This document shows positions 37,270 through 51,260 of a DNA stretch of 64,000 nt, piece after piece. The notes under the pieces were generated by a model. The model saw nothing but the letters and a program-made list of their open reading frames with translations. It was not told the origin of the DNA and searched no databases. The translations under genes were made by a program, and so were the position numbers. Source of the DNA: Trichaptum fuscoviolaceum (lineage: Eukaryota; Basidiomycota; Agaricomycetes; Hymenochaetales; Trichaptaceae). How positions within the stretch are numbered: position 1 is the stretch's first letter; the number at the start of each line of letters is the position of its first letter. Location of the stretch: the NCBI GenBank assembly GCA_910574455.1, contig CAJSYZ010000008.1, forward strand, positions 3,226,707 to 3,290,706. Direction: 5' to 3'.

Positions 37270-40081
37270 ATGGGAATCGAAAACAAATCCCTCTATTTCG
37301 ATGCAATCCAGCTTCGCTCCCTTTACTTGCACAACTTCTAACCCTAGACTCTACGCTCTCTTCATAATGTATATGTACATCTTTTCTGCTCTTAGATCGG
37401 AAGTCACATTTATTCTGGTTCATCGCGCCCTCAGAAACGCACGAGACGCATGGGAGGTGCGACCAGGCTCCATGTCAAACGAGTATAGCCTGATCTCATC
37501 CCTAACCCATGAACTATCTCTGATCTGTGCTATGGTCGCCGTATAGTCCCAGACCAAAACGTGCGCTGCACTTTACCGCTAACCGAATCGTAATCCATCT
37601 CCGACGTCGCCGTAAGTCCGCCTTCAAGTTGTGCCTCGGATTTGACAAAAACGCGCGGTGCATCAAATACTGTCGGTCTTAGGTTAGAAGCATATGCTTT
37701 CGGATTGGAATGATATCGACATACCTTGCAGAACTCTAGGGCATGTACATATGTATCTTGGGGTACATAAATCTTCCACCTTACGCGAGCGACTAATTGG
37801 AATGGGACGAACTCAGAAGTAGACACAGAGTATTCCCGTAGCTACACACTCCTGCCACCTGTATGCCGTGGTGTACTGCGTACAATTGAGTAATGGAGTT
37901 ATAAGATTTGTGTATGGTATATATAGGAGATGATGTTCTTCACGCATGTTGCCTTTCTGATGTTCTGGAGATCGGAGTAGCAAAGTCAAATAATTCAATC
38001 TGTTATCGAGACCCAAGGCATTATCGATACAAAAAAGAGGTGTCTAAAGGAGATGATGCTTCAAGGATACTGAGAAGACTGAAGCACAAGAGGGTCACAA
38101 AGAAGAGATGTCAGGCTCCTACCCAAACCCTTCTACGGGTCGGATTGGCTACGAAAGCGTTAAAGTCATAACTACGTGAGACGGAGAAAATTGCAATTTA
38201 AACGATTATCATGGAGCTGAGTTGAAAATGCGTGTACACTTGATCCCGACCAGACTTTTATCCAGACCGAAGCTCGTATAGTTAGTATCAGAATATGGAT
38301 ATGTATACCTATGTATAGTATTCGCACGCTAGCGCATGTATCGGGTGGTCACGGTTCAGAATTCTATCATATCGGACGCATTTAACACAGAATTCATTAG
38401 TCTTTTTCAGTATCCGTTTAATAGCATCGATACCGATACACAACAGGGAGAAATCTGATGAGATTCTAGACCGAGAAATTATGATAGATAAAGAAAGGGA
38501 GTGGCGGTGAAACATAGATAATACGATGTCCTTACTTATAATACTCAGTGATAAGTAGCTCATTCTGATCTTCAAGCAATTGGTATCGACTAGTACTACG
38601 CGGTAAAAGACATGTGCCACCGAGCATCACCGCATATCTGAACTTTAAGTTTCGACCAAATATAGATAAACAAGAAGCCCACAGCGGCACTGCCAGTGGC
38701 AGTCTCGGCCCGCTCACGGTACTACCGCTGCGTTCAACTTGAACTTCGCTATCGCTATCTCAACCTCGGGCTTTAGATTTCGAGGCCTGTTGCCATTGTA
38801 TCTTCTTCCATTTAAAAAAAGGACTCCTTTGAAGACTTAGACTCCTTTTTCGATTCGAAGTTTCAGTTTCTCATACTACTACTCGCGAGTTGGGATCATG
38901 AACATGCTTTTGTTTCGGAACTTGTTCGCTTTTCTGATTACATGCATCAGGGTGCAGTCGTTTCTCCATAAATCTTTTCTGATGCGTTGTTGCCAATCTA
39001 CTTCTTGTGCCCACGCTTCCGGAGCCTTTCTCATACACAATGATACTTTGTCGTGCATGAGCCGATACGTACATAAGTAAAAAACCTGCTCCGCTCTCAT
39101 GGAAGTAGAAAGAATATGGTGACTAGTTCAGTTTACTAAATCCGCAACCCAGTAACCGTTTGTCGCAATGGAAAACGTAAGTGGAATAGGTTCGAGTCGA
39201 GTTGTTGTCTGTGACATAGTCCCCTCCTTCGTTATCAATACCTATTGTTAATACTTTTCCCCCTGCAGCGTCTAGCTCTATATCAACATTTTGAATTGGC
39301 TGAAGTGCAGCCCATATGATATTCGTCGCACAATATGGCAGCTTACGCCACGAGTCGGGAAATCTTGATTGACCACATGGAACTTCTTAAATTTTTTTAA
39401 TCCGATTATAATGCCTTCCGCTGTCTTGAAAAAAAAGGGGCGCTAAATCGACGTAGCTTGCATTTAAAATGTAGGAGAGGGTACCGTAGAATGTACCGTA
39501 GTGCTACAAAGATGACAATAGGTACAAATGCGAATAGAGTAGAATGCGTAGAGCTTTGATCTATTTAATCTGACCTGAAGGATAAGTAACGCAAACGAGC
39601 TGCATCTAAAGCGAATCGATAGCAGTGTGTTTGCTCAAGAATGGAAGTTGGGGATGTGTAGCAACGAGCGATGAGAAGATTCCATTTCGCTCTTTGGCCT
39701 AGTTTCCGCGTTCTAGAACCGCTAACGACGAAATATGTATATTTACAATAGATGTGCCAGACAGGGTGACGATTTTTTAAAAACGCAGTCAAGCTCAGGC
39801 CTCCGAGGGGCCGATGCAACGGACCGAATGAGGCAGGAAGGACGGGATTCTAAGCCTCCATGAAGTTTGCACCCTTCTGGTCGTAAGGGTACGCCGCCAC
39901 GTCCGTGTCACTGTCAGAGGGTTGCCGAGATTTGTTCTGGGATGGATACTGTGTAATTGCGAATCGACGTCAGGATTTCCGCTTCATACGCGTTCTTCAG
40001 ATTGAGTCCACTCACCTTGACGTCACTAAATTTTGTGGTTTCCGTGTTAACCTTGATCTGTAGCACACGCTCGTTGAATGA
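37270..40081. other. Gap without a supported gene
   Basis: No ORF with protein-like character or domain is found. A short patch of palindromic words (CACTGCCAGTGGCAGT and GTTCAACTTGAAC) lies at 38691-38745. Confidence 0.55.
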
Positions 40082-41712
40082 CTAGTACGCGTATTGAACT
40101 TGTAAGTGATGGTACGATGAAGTGAAAGTGATGAGACGCACCCCAGTCGTCGGAGTCTGCGATGGAAACTCCGTTGCTCGCGGACGTATACGGTTCAGCG
40201 ACACTGATCCCGAGTGCTGATTGTTTTCAGAATTATCAGGCAAGCCACCGACGACGCTCTTACGAGCGTTTAGCGTTGCGAAGAGCGAGTTCGAATACAC
40301 TGGATAAATATAAGTCACCAGTTCTAGCAGGTCTTAAAGAACGGTAACGTACGCTTGCTAGTGCACATGAAGAATGTGATGTAGATGAACGTATTTGGCC
40401 AAACCGAAATCTGTCATACGAAGGCAGCATACATCAATGACTCAACACATATTAGGTGCTCCGTGGAGAAGGTACGTACCGAAATCAGCGACATAGCTGC
40501 AGCCATACTTGTCAACAAGCCAGTGTTAATGGTGAAGAGGATGAGGCGGTTGATGATAGTCTCGGAACGACGGAAGCCTGTGCGCGAACGCTGAAGGAGG
40601 AATATAAGTGTCGCTGCGATGCCTACGTCGGATGCGACACCCAGTATGTTGATTGACCGAGACTCGTTCACAATCGTAGAAATATCAACGAACGTCTTGA
40701 AGTGGATGCTAGAATCATTAAGAAGTGGCAAAGGAAAGGAAGAGGTTAGTAGTCACTCCATAGAAAGTCGTAAACATATTAGTCTTGGCACTTACGCTTT
40801 TCCAACGTAAACTGGTTGAGGAATAAAAGGAAATTAGTTGATCAAGAATTGGCCTAAAATACAACGAATAAACTTACTTAAGACTGATAAGAACTCGCCA
40901 ATGACAAGGAGCACAAGAATGATCAGTATGGGGATGTTCTTCTGGCTCACTGTTCGGATGTACAATAATTGGCAAGGGAAAAAAAAACCGGAGATGTCAG
41001 CGAAGTGAATATTCCAAACCAGACAAAATGTTATTCAAGCCCAGACCTGGGAATAGAGAACAGAGCCGGGACGAGGTGGACTTACGTTTCCATACACGAA
41101 GAACGAGGAAGCATTGGACGAGGAAGCAGATGATGCCGCTAACGAGTGTCATCCACTGAAGTAGAACTCGAGTTGTTAACCACCTCGCTGAACAAAAATC
41201 AACGATACGCACGATTAAGCTTAGGACGAGAACGCCCAACTCCGCAGGTTGCGCATAGAATGTGATCAGATAAATGTAGCATGAATGGGTAATGAATCCT
41301 TGGTGTAGTGTGTCCAGACACCATACAATTACGACGAGTAGCTTCAAACGCCAGTCATCATCCGGATACATCTATTAATAGATTGTAGTTAGTTTGTAAC
41401 GATATCTGAGCTACTAGTAGGGCGTACGTTGAAGTAATAGTACATCTGAACCGTTCCTGCCCCCCACAGACTGATTTCATTAAGCCGGAGTGTACTGGAC
41501 GAAATTAAGACGGACTTACGCCATAGCCAGACTATAAAGAGTGTTTCTTAGCGCATAGATTTTCTGCATAGAGGACAAGCTACTCACACTACACCCAAGT
41601 ACAGTGCTCCCATCTAAAACAGGGCCATTCGTTATTCGCTGCTGGGAATAAAGATGCTGACATGGAGACTCACCGTGTTGTCCAGAGGGGGTAATCCAGA
41701 TGCTGACGACAT
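40082..41712 (-). CDS. DUF6534-type seven-helix membrane protein
   Basis: Eleven exons give 942 nt and 313 residues: 41712-41674, 41613-41588, 41531-41520, 41470-41428, 41371-41213, 41155-41086, 40949-40878, 40811-40796, 40708-40480, 40410-40353 and 40299-40082. All joins keep phase. The protein follows the agaricomycete pattern LDNT ... VQMYYYF ... YPDDDWRLKLLV ... DTLH, several hydrophobic helices, then the C-terminal block LLQRSRTGFRRSETIINRL and NSLFATLNARKS, which identifies the DUF6534 family. About seven transmembrane segments and a Ser/Pro-rich cytoplasmic tail are predicted by eye. Function is unknown; a receptor-like role is often proposed for such folds. Two exons are only 12 and 16 bp. 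Upstream neighbour on the same strand: the dehydrogenase at 43069-44332. Confidence 0.88.
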
Positions 41713-43068
41713 GATATCTGATGACTGGTGCTGAGATCCGGCGACTTGTGTGTAGGGAGAGGATAGCAAGTTGGGTGCGTTATTTGTTTACACGTCGCCT
41801 GAGGGGTACCTTGGTCGAAAGCGAATGCGACGCGCGGGAGGCAGGCAGAGCACAGGGAGGAGGCACTTGCTGGGATTCGGGAGGTACTTATGTCTCCCGA
41901 CAGTCGGTATATGCAAGTAGCGAGGGGAAAACGAGAAGCGACAGGGTAGAGTTTGAAGGGGAGGTAACAAAAAGCTTCCAATAAGAAAAAAGAGAAAAAA
42001 GCACTCCATTTCCCCGGAATGATACGGCTTTTGCCAGAAATTGGAAAATGTGATTGATGTGTATCTAATTCATATGCAAGGTCGCATAATAGGGTCGACA
42101 TGACTCCTGCCAATTTATTTCCTCTCCAATTGACGGAGTTTATCCTTGTATTGAATACTTCTGAATTGGCATGGAATGAATACAAGTAAGGCTCGAAGTC
42201 AGATGCCAGGAGTAAATACTTACTACCTTATATAGTATAGGGGGAAGATCTACTGATCGTAACCAGCCGTCGTATACAATCGCGCTATGCGAGCAATGCG
42301 AAACGGCGGACAGGAAACGCAGAGAAACGGCATTTTGAATCTTCTTTGCATCGGCTAGTACTTTAGAGCTTCTCTATAATTCAATGAAGTTAGCGTTGAA
42401 GCGGCTAATAGGTATTGAACGATATAGACTAAACAGTCGTCATCATCGTGCGACCAATTTTGTAGAAGCCTTCGAACTTTGGCGCACACATAAAGCTTCT
42501 TTCTCCTGAACGTTTTACAGTAAGCGAACTTTACCGAGTTTGCTGATGCGGAAGTTGCAATTTTGAGCTTGACAATTAAGTTAAGTTCCCACGGTTGTCC
42601 CGAGCCTGAGTCCGGAGTCCGGACTTGGACCTCGCTTTCAGGCTCAGGCTGTGTCTCCGGCGGCTGGAACACTTTTCTTCAAGTTACTACGTCACGGTGA
42701 TTAATCCCTGAAAGAAGTTAAAAAGAAATTGACTTAATGCAGTCACTCGCATTAAGTGCCTTAAATGACTTACCTCGGTACTACATACTACCTTACGTTC
42801 AAAGTCTCTACCTGTTGGGTCACTTTGTATGGGACTCGCACTCCTCTGGCAAGCTCTCCTGAACAGCATCGAGTTATTCTCCGTGTTTCACTTGAGGAGA
42901 CGTCCTTTGTCACCCACCAGTCACGGTAGTAGCTTGGGAGATTCAGAGAATATGAACTACCAGAAAGAAATTGAATGTGCGACATGCCATTCGATATTGC
43001 ATATGTCCATGCTTTTTTTATAAATTTATATCGCGTATTGCGCATCTACATACCAGACAACCATACAC
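41713..43068. other. Gap without a supported gene
   Basis: This is intergenic. A small palindromic-word patch (GAGTCCGGAGTCCGGACTT and CAGGCTCAGGCTG types) occurs at 42600-42660. No coding region is supported. Confidence 0.55.
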
Positions 43069-44332
43069 TTAAGGAGTTTCAAATGGGTGAACAATTAGCT
43101 TGTGGCCACTGACTTTGTTCTCCTGCAGACGTTTTAATCCGGCTTCAACGCCTGAAAGCCCACCCTGGAGGACTTCAACACGGTTTGGCTATACAAAATT
43201 CAGTGGTTAATGGTCGAGAACATGTATAGTAAGCCCGATACGTACTTTCAGCACACCTTCCTCGAGCAGCTTCGGCAAGCTCTTCGAGTACGCCTCAGCG
43301 AGATTCTTATGCAATTTGACTACCGAGATGATGTGCACTGTATGCTTATCGCCGTACTTTTTCTTGTCGACCGTAGGAGGAAGAGTCACGGCAAGCGTTC
43401 CCCCAGGCGCGAGGATTTCCCAGCCTAGCTCTTGCGTCCCTCCCACAGAAATTGCATCGAAGACAAAGTCGATAGGCGAGCTTGTGATCTTCTTAACCTC
43501 GGCGGCAACATCGGCACTACGGTCTATGACGTGCGTAGCTCCGAGCGACTTGACAAGGTCTGAGTTAGACAACGACGCTGTGACTATGATGGGCGAGAAG
43601 CCTGAGAGCTTCGCAAATTGAATCGCTGTAGATGCACAATGTCAGACTCGAGAGCTGCACATCGCTAAATGTGACTGACTGTATTGCCCGACAGAAGAAG
43701 AACCTCCGAGAACAAGGATAGGCTTTCCCTTGTACAAATTGGCACCCCCCTGGTCCCAGGGAGCAATCAATTGCTTTGCTCCGCTGCCTTGGTTGACACG
43801 AATGCCGTATAAGCCAACTATCGCGGTCCCTGTGCCGATTGCAACAGACGCTGCTTCATCAGTAGTAATTTTGGAAGGGATCTAGAAAGAAGTCCGATAA
43901 GTCAAAATGGTATAGATTCGCGAGAAGTATGGGACTCAGACCTTTCCAGCGATTTCGGCAGGTACTAAAGCGTATTGTTGGAAGGTGCCCTCGTCGTGAG
44001 TATAATTGCCTTGCCAATATCTTGAAAAGAGATATAACAGTTCGTAGCCGGAAATATAGGTCATACCGAAATGCTTACATTCTATCACCCTTTACGAAGC
44101 CAGACACGCTTGTCCCGACTTCTTCGACAGTCCCAGCACCTTCGAGACCAAGGAGAGCAGGAAAGTCTTTGACGTACATTCCGAAACTACGGATTTTCCA
44201 ATCAAGCGGATTCAATGCAGCAGACTCGATTTTCACAAGAAGTTGCTCCGAACCGGGCTTGGGAACGCCCCTCTCCCGAAGGACAAAGTCGCAATTGATG
44301 CCAGTAAGGAACAAAGCTTTCTGTTGAGCCAT
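43069..44332 (-). CDS. Medium-chain dehydrogenase/reductase (zinc-type alcohol dehydrogenase-like)
   Basis: Five exons: 44332-44079, 44020-43942, 43881-43680, 43625-43246 and 43188-43069. Total 1,035 nt, 344 residues, the usual size of this superfamily. The N-terminal GroES-like part contains NPLDWKIR and LGLEGAGTVEEVG...FVKGDR. The nucleotide-binding part contains ILVLGGSSSVGQY, the Rossmann glycine loop, and then IQFAKLSGF and LGATHVIDRS. The conserved catalytic-zinc cysteine and structural-zinc cysteines are not evident, so it is more like the zinc-independent enoyl reductase/quinone oxidoreductase (ToxD-like) branch. Expected reaction: NAD(P)H-dependent reduction of an activated double bond or carbonyl. 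Donors GTCTGA (43941) and GTCAGT (43679) are weak but phase and family alignment support them. Confidence 0.9.
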
Positions 44333-47300
44333 GTTTTGCGTAGATGTTGCAAGGGATATAGTAGAGTGATGTAAAATGAAGATGAGCCTGCAGCCAACAC
44401 CGACTTTTATAGACACCGACTTTTATAGAGATGATCGCCTGTCTCGGAATTGGAAAGCTGGATTTTATGCCGGCTGGGCAACGTCACGGGCTGAGGTTGC
44501 TGAGGTGCATTTGAAGTATTGCTGCCAGTTGTGATTTATCATCTTATCAATGAATACATTGATGGATTGCTAAGAGCTGCGAGAACGGTGAAGGGGCGTC
44601 ATTCCGAAATTCCGAAAGAGGGTTTACAACTGTCGAAGATGGAAGAGGAGAGAGGTTGTTGATCGTGAGAATAATAGATACAGGTAAGCAGTGATGACCA
44701 TCCTGCGAGATCTCGGCAATGTGAGAATTTCCGTAAAGTGTTGCGTTCGTCCGTTTTATGTGTAGCCTGTTGAAAGTTCAGGCGATTTTCTGTGGGCTTC
44801 AAGTATATTAGCAACCTGGCAGAGCTCTAATTAGTACGATTGACGAGTCAGCCAGGGCAAGGGGTAGTAGCCCGCGTAGAACATCGGGGACAGTCGCTAT
44901 AATAGAGAAAGGGAGCGAGACGAAGAATCCGACAAATCCATCGTGAAACACGCACTGGCAGATCGTAAGTTCAGTTCATACTTGAGCTCCAATAAATATC
45001 GGAAACTGCGCCGCGTTCTTCCTGTATGTCTTTGCCATCGTGTTCCCCCCCCCCCCCCCCCCCCCCAAAACTAGAAAAAATCAGCGTGAGGAAGACCAAA
45101 CTAATTGACGGATGCAGTAGCGTAGAACGTCCTGTACTTTATCTCCCTGGTCTCGGTCTTGTAGGGAATTCGGAATTCCTTCGGAAGTTTATCTCGAGGA
45201 ACAACTGTTGACATCTCCCATGCTTCACTGGTGACTGGAGGACCACTTCCGAAGTCGCATCGGGAACTAAAACGTTTTGCATAGCAGAGGAGAATGTTGC
45301 TTGCACCCACGAGTCAGGGAGCTTGAACATGCGTTTCATGCAATATGTAACGTCTGAGTCCCAGTCTGGGTTCGAGCGCAAATATCAGCCCCATGTGTGT
45401 CGTTTGCGGCGATTTCTTTCAAGCCAACTTCAACAGAAATAATTCTCCATATTGCGAGCCTCTATAAAATCTTTCGTCAACTCGTTTTCTGGATCTCGGC
45501 CTTCCTCGCATTCTCGAATGTGTACTGCATTGTTTCTTCCGTCCATTCGCAATCACCCTCTTCCGATCGATATGGTGACTCGGAGTTGTTGGATCCCGAA
45601 TTACCGCCTCGGACTTCTCGTTCAAGCTCATCAAAAGAGTTCAGAAACTTTTGAGTCCTTTGCAGGGGCCCGCTGATGATCCTCTGTAAGACAGTATGTC
45701 TTATCCGCCTAGGTATCACATCCCAGTAAATCACTGGTAAGTTCTTGGCTCCGTATCTCGCTGACGGAATTGACGCGCCTGACCTGTTAACAACAACAGT
45801 GTGACCACAAGCGGCCCGGGGGCATCAGACTAAAATATGGAATCAGCAGAACAGAAGAATACGCACGCAAGAGCTGGATCTCGTAAAGTGCAATAGCCAT
45901 CCAGCAGTTCTGCAGTATATCTGAGACGTTAAAGACATGGTTGATAATATCTGTACAAAGTTTGATCCAGCCAGTACATTGCAGTCTTCAAGGCTGACGC
46001 GCGGATTTGTGACCGAGACTCTGGCCTTGGGCAAACAACCAAATCGAAGATGGATTGAAGGATGATGATGGTAGCAAAATAAAGTGTTTTCAAGATATGA
46101 CCCATAGTAAGGGCTTCGCCTTGATACGATGTACACTCAGGCTGTGCAACAACCGAGCACGCTTCACTTATTACCCAGAGAAAATCTCTGGCTGATCTAA
46201 GAAAGCGAATGAATTTACAACCTGTCGATCTGTAAAGAAAAGGACTGTACCGGTAAGACTCTAGAAGAATTACAAATCTTTGACTTAAACTTTGAGCGAG
46301 GTCGACTGATGATTGAGAACATGGCGATAGGGTAACAATGTTCGCTCTCCCAAGATTCGCTAGGAAAATAAAGTACTTCTTTCCTGCATAAGTCGTCGAG
46401 TGATTGAGCGAGTGTTTCCACGCTGAAGATAAGGTCAACACTGAATATGGAGAAGTAAAAGTCGGCGAAATCGTGATTTGGTGACAAGCGAATGGGGGCA
46501 GTGAGAGCCGCTGCAGATCGGGGGATGAATTGTTATCTTCAGATGTTTTTTAAGTAACTACGGCTTCTAATGCTTGAAGGAACGACGCTCACTGTGTCTG
46601 CTTTACTAGAGTTTTCAGCCCAGCAATGAAAGTCGATCCATTCGGTCTTCCACGTATACTCTTTATTACATCATGCAAAAGGTAGGTTCTTAGCGTCCCA
46701 GGAATAATAGAAGACAGCCTTTGCCTCGAGCGATGTAGCGCGACATTTGATCGGGATTGACGGACCAGATCGTGAGCCGCATTGCGAGCCTCACGATCCA
46801 TCTTCCGGCTGGCTGGTAAAAGAGCATGCCAACCGTCCGTCCTGCACCGGGGATGTTGACTGCTGCTGCGGTTGTAGAGAAGGACGAGATGGAGCTCATG
46901 TCATCCTCCTCGTTGCCGCATGCACATGTGTTTGACGCGTTCGACGCTGGGAGGTAGCTTCCTTAGTCATCAAATCCGTCTTGAGAGAGCAAGGCATCAT
47001 CCTTTCCTCGCTTTGCCTTGGGTGGCTTTTGCATAACGGAGAGGGAGGGCTAAGGGGATATGGTCTACACACTGCGTCTTTCAAATGATGTGTCTCGAGT
47101 ACACACTTCAGGGCACAAGCTTCATCACGAACGGAGTGGACGCCCATGGTATAATTGGCTGTGTTATAGAGTTTGCTGCACAGCTCTCATATCACTAACG
47201 AGTACTTTCAGCTGCACAGCAGTTTTATGAGGCAATGCATAAGCCGCTTCCTTCCTAATGCACGAAAAAGATTGCGAATAACTTGAACTGTAATAGTTTA

Positions 47301-49015
47301 ACATCAGTCCAAGGGTCTTTCATGCCAGAGCCAGTCCCCGCAGAAGATTGAAGGAAAATAGAATCCGACGTTTGTGACAACATACAAGGAAAGGACGAGG
47401 AAGAATGCCTTGCGTCATGAAAAGAGAAACTTTGATCTCACTCGAAGTTCCGGGATCTTGTCTGATTCTAGCTCGATATCACCACGTACAGAAGACCGCA
47501 ACTCGTAATGGACATGAACTCGGACAGGTCGGACCAACGCAGCATTATGTTCATTATCAAAGACATGATGGAATGGTTTGCCTGGCAAAAGGACAAATGA
47601 AGGAAAAAGAACTGAAAGGGAGTGCACGGACAGCGGAAAGAATACAGACACTCACCACTGACAGACTTGTCCTCTCTCAGCAGCTTCTGAACCCACAAAA
47701 ACTTCCTCCCCCGAGTTATCACCATGTCCAAATGCAGAGGAGAACAATTGAACTATGGTGAAGTTGCGGGAGGAAAGTCGTTATAATATTCTTGGGCGCT
47801 CATGGCTTCGGAAGCTATGATTGACGACGAGTCCTCGAGCAAGTTGTAACCGAGGTGAAGAGGATATTAACGACCACATATCGAATTGCTGGTTGATCCT
47901 ATGAAGGTAGCAGAAGTCAGCGAACGGGCGAGCTGCATTCTCTTGCACAAATTGAAGTCGCCAGAAACAGATATATATGTTCATTTTGAATAGAGAAGGC
48001 GAGAAATTTTGTTCATAGTCCATGTACATCTCATTTCAACTTTTGAGTAAGCCGAAGGACATATGTTTTATAATTCAGGATCGAAATGGAAGTCAGAAAA
48101 CACACCTTCGGAACCCGAACTCATCATCCGCAACAGTGCTCCAGCACTTAGACTTCTAGCTGCTCTGTTCAATATCTCACATCCGACGACATCAGCTCCG
48201 GCTTCAATGGAAAGTGGGCTGCTCAGCGCGTACCATAGGTGAAGTGGGTGAAGTTGAACGTTCAACGAGAAGCATGGCAGGCGCCAATCCGGCGGTGAGA
48301 TTGTTAGGCTTTATTTGGTTTTGCTGGCAGTGCCCAAGGTCCCCCGGGGCCGGGCCTCACCGCTGCCAGTTACATGTACTTCCACCACTTCCTCAGACCT
48401 CCTCAAAAATTGTCGAAAAACTAGAATGCACACAAAGCTAAATCAATGAGACATACATGTATGTACTATCAGATAGTCACTGTGATCTCCTTCTTTATCG
48501 GCTTATGCCTCGGCCATCACTGAAGAATTCCCATCCAGAAAGACCTGTATGACTCATTTAATACATGCCAATGAAAGTACCGTATATCAGGGAAATGAGC
48601 CTTTGATGTGCTTCTATCGCGTACTGCATTCAATGCCGCTTGATTGATGCATTCATTTCCCAAGGAACAGGGCGGAATCCTCAATCGCCGTGAATGATGG
48701 CTCCCCCTTCGAGAATTTCAGTCCCTTGTTATCCGCGATGGGCCAATACCTGCACTTGGAACAGTCTCCGATTCTCCCACTGGCTGGTGCTTGCGTGCTG
48801 CGTCATTGTGGCAGTCTGACTTCTGGTCCTTCTCTGTGACAGCTTCATTTCGCAAGCAATACAGAATTATGAGGAGGATTATGACGGGGAACTCACGATA
48901 CTAGTAAGGGACCGGGCTTGTGAGCCCCTCACCGAACTCATTGGCACCAGACTCGAGTACAAGAATATAAGCCTCAATTGCTCGCGAGCAGTTTCCTCGA
49001 CCTGAAGTTTCGGAA
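44333..49015. other. Long gap with degenerate coding-like remnants
   Basis: Minus-strand open stretches at about 45734-45477, 45381-45139 and 46441-45929 have protein-like composition. I could not connect them by splice sites or name a family. Segments about 46.8-48.3 kb resemble 54.5-55.95 kb (for example GCTGTGTTATAGAGTTTG at 47159 and 54911, and CTCATCATCCGCAA at 48120 and 55911), so they are probably decayed copies of one gene. A TATA-like AGAATATAAGC precedes P450-2. Confidence 0.4.
45045..45066 (+). repeat. Poly-C tract, 22 bases
   Basis: Uninterrupted C22 in a non-coding stretch. Its true length in the genome is uncertain because such runs are error-prone in sequencing. Confidence 0.85.
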
Positions 49016-51260
49016 ATGGGGGCTTCGGAGCTCGCTGATGTCTTCCTGACTCTTCGCTCTCTTCATGTTGTGCTCATCGCGGTTGCCATCTATCTTCTCG
49101 TCCAAATCATCTCCGTGAACCGACGCTCCTCTTCTCTTCCTCTCCCTCCTGGACCAAGGCCACTTCCACTCCTTGGAAATCTACTCGATTTCCCCAACGA
49201 GGGCCCAGAGTGGCTACATTGGGCGAAACACAAGGAAACATACGGTAATCTTCGGTTACAAAGTCTTTTCACCACTAATTCTTGATTCGCGGTCTCAGGT
49301 CCTATCAGTTCAATCAAGGCATTTGGCACTACATTCTTCATCGTCAACGACAGGAAAATCGCTTTCGATCTATTGGATAAGAGGTCTGCAAGATACTCTG
49401 ATCGCCCCTTGTTTCCATTCGGTGGGCAAATGTACGTCCTTAGACTCGTCCGTTATCGGCAAACGACCTTAAGTAAATCAGGATTGGCTTTGATCGTTGG
49501 GTCACAACATTGAAGTTCTATGATGACGAGCTCAAACTACATCGCAAACTCTTTCATAATTACATCGGAACACGGTCAGCCATGACGAAATTCGAGCCAT
49601 TGGAGGAGATAGAGACTCGCCGGTTTCTACTGCGTGTACTCAATGACCCAAATAAACTCTTAGAACATATTAGAGCGTAAGGGCTTCTTTCCTTTATCTC
49701 AATGGAACTTTACTGACGTTTACTTACTTCGCTTCCCCAAAGTTTACCAGGCACTTTGATATTGAAGATAGCATACGATTATACGACGGAGCCTGGAGGC
49801 TCTGACCCTCTAGTAATGCTTGCTGATGAAGTTTTGTCGGATATCGCTTCCAAAACTTGCGTGTTCGGAAAATGGACAGTCGATATCCTACCATTTTGTG
49901 CGTCCCTCTCTCCTTCAAGTTCAACACAAAAATGATTTCTCTACCAATTTCCTGGCTCTATGCTCACTCCGCATGCTTTTAGTGAGATATTTACCTGAGT
50001 GGCTGCCAGGAATGGACTTTAAAAGAAAAGGTCGCGAATGGGCAAAGACTGTTGCTTCGTTTAGCGACAGGCCTTATACTTTCGTCAAACATCAGATGGT
50101 AGAGCTTAACAGTTGGACAACCTACGATGGATTCTAACGCTATTGAGATCTCTAGGCAACGGGGAATGCTTCAAGGTCTTTCATTCAAGATTGCGTTGAG
50201 AAGGGGATATTCGATGCCGAGAGAGAACGCGTCGTGAAGTCTGTGGCAGCCTCAATGTACGCGGGAGGGGCAGATACCGTACGTCGAGGACTCCTAGATC
50301 TTGTCGCATAATTAAGTATCATGGCAGACTGTTTCTGCAATTCAAACATTCTATTTAGCAATGACGCTTTATCCGAATGTGTTGAAGCGTGCTCAGGAGG
50401 AAGTGGATCGCGTTATCGGGGTGGATCGCCTTCCATCGTTCTCGGATCGCAAGAACCTGCCGTACATCGAAGCGCTTGTACAGGAAACACTTAGATGGGA
50501 AAATGTATTACCTCTCAGTAAGCTGCTTCTTAGATCTGTTTGCCATGGATATTGAACGTTTTATAGATATACCACATAAGGTAATGGAGGAAGATACATA
50601 TGAGGGCTACTACATCCCGAAAGGTACTTTAATCATCGCGAATATTTGGTATGCGTTCAATTTCTTCAACAATTATCGATCAATATTATTCAAGTCAAAT
50701 CTGTATTGCCATGATTGTCTAGGCAGATGACCCACGACCCAGAAATCTACCATGATCCGGAAATGTTCAAGCCTGAACGATTTCTGGGGGAGAATGGGAG
50801 ACCCATTGAGCCTGACCCCAGAACTATAGCCTTCGGCTTTGGACGTAGGTAAGTATTTGTATACGTTTAATCCAGAGAAAGAATGTCTTGCTCAATACCA
50901 GTCTATCGTGCATAAAGGATCTGTCCCGGAAAAGAACTTGCTGATAACGGCTTGTACGTCGCAATCGCCATGTCGGTCGCCGTATTCAACATTGCCAAAT
51001 TGAGGGATGCTTCCGGCGCAGACATAGAACCTCTGCACGAGTATGTATCTGGTCTCATTGGGTATGTGATTTCTTTAAGTTGCGGCATTTCATGATAGTG
51101 GTAACTGTACTGAACGAGTTTATTCAAATCTAGTCATCCTTTGCCTTTCTTGTGTTCGGTCACACCTCGCTCTCAAAAAGCTGCAAACCTCATCCGCTCG
51201 ATTCTAGATGAACATCCTCTTGAAAAGGGAGATGGTGATATCCTGCAATCCCTATTATGA
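49016..51260 (+). CDS. Cytochrome P450 monooxygenase 2
   Basis: Eleven exons: 49016-49244, 49299-49431, 49482-49676, 49743-49897, 49983-50098, 50156-50278, 50328-50517, 50567-50648, 50723-50848, 50918-51061 and 51134-51260. Total 1,620 nt, 539 residues. The membrane anchor is followed by [11 protein letters not shown]. The I-helix has AGGADT, the K-helix ETLRW, then PERF and the haem loop [10 protein letters not shown]. The haem motif is split by intron 9 after FGFGR in phase 2. Exon lengths 133, 116, 123, 190, 82, 126 and 144 match P450-3 exactly. Role: haem-thiolate monooxygenase anchored in the ER; substrate unknown. It converges with P450-3, with a gap of 411 bp. Confidence 0.94.

Noticed and set aside
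45929..46441. 170-codon ORF as a membrane-protein gene
   Set aside because: Some hydrophobic stretches are present, but no family motif, no consistent splice structure and no start context; left as unresolved remnant.
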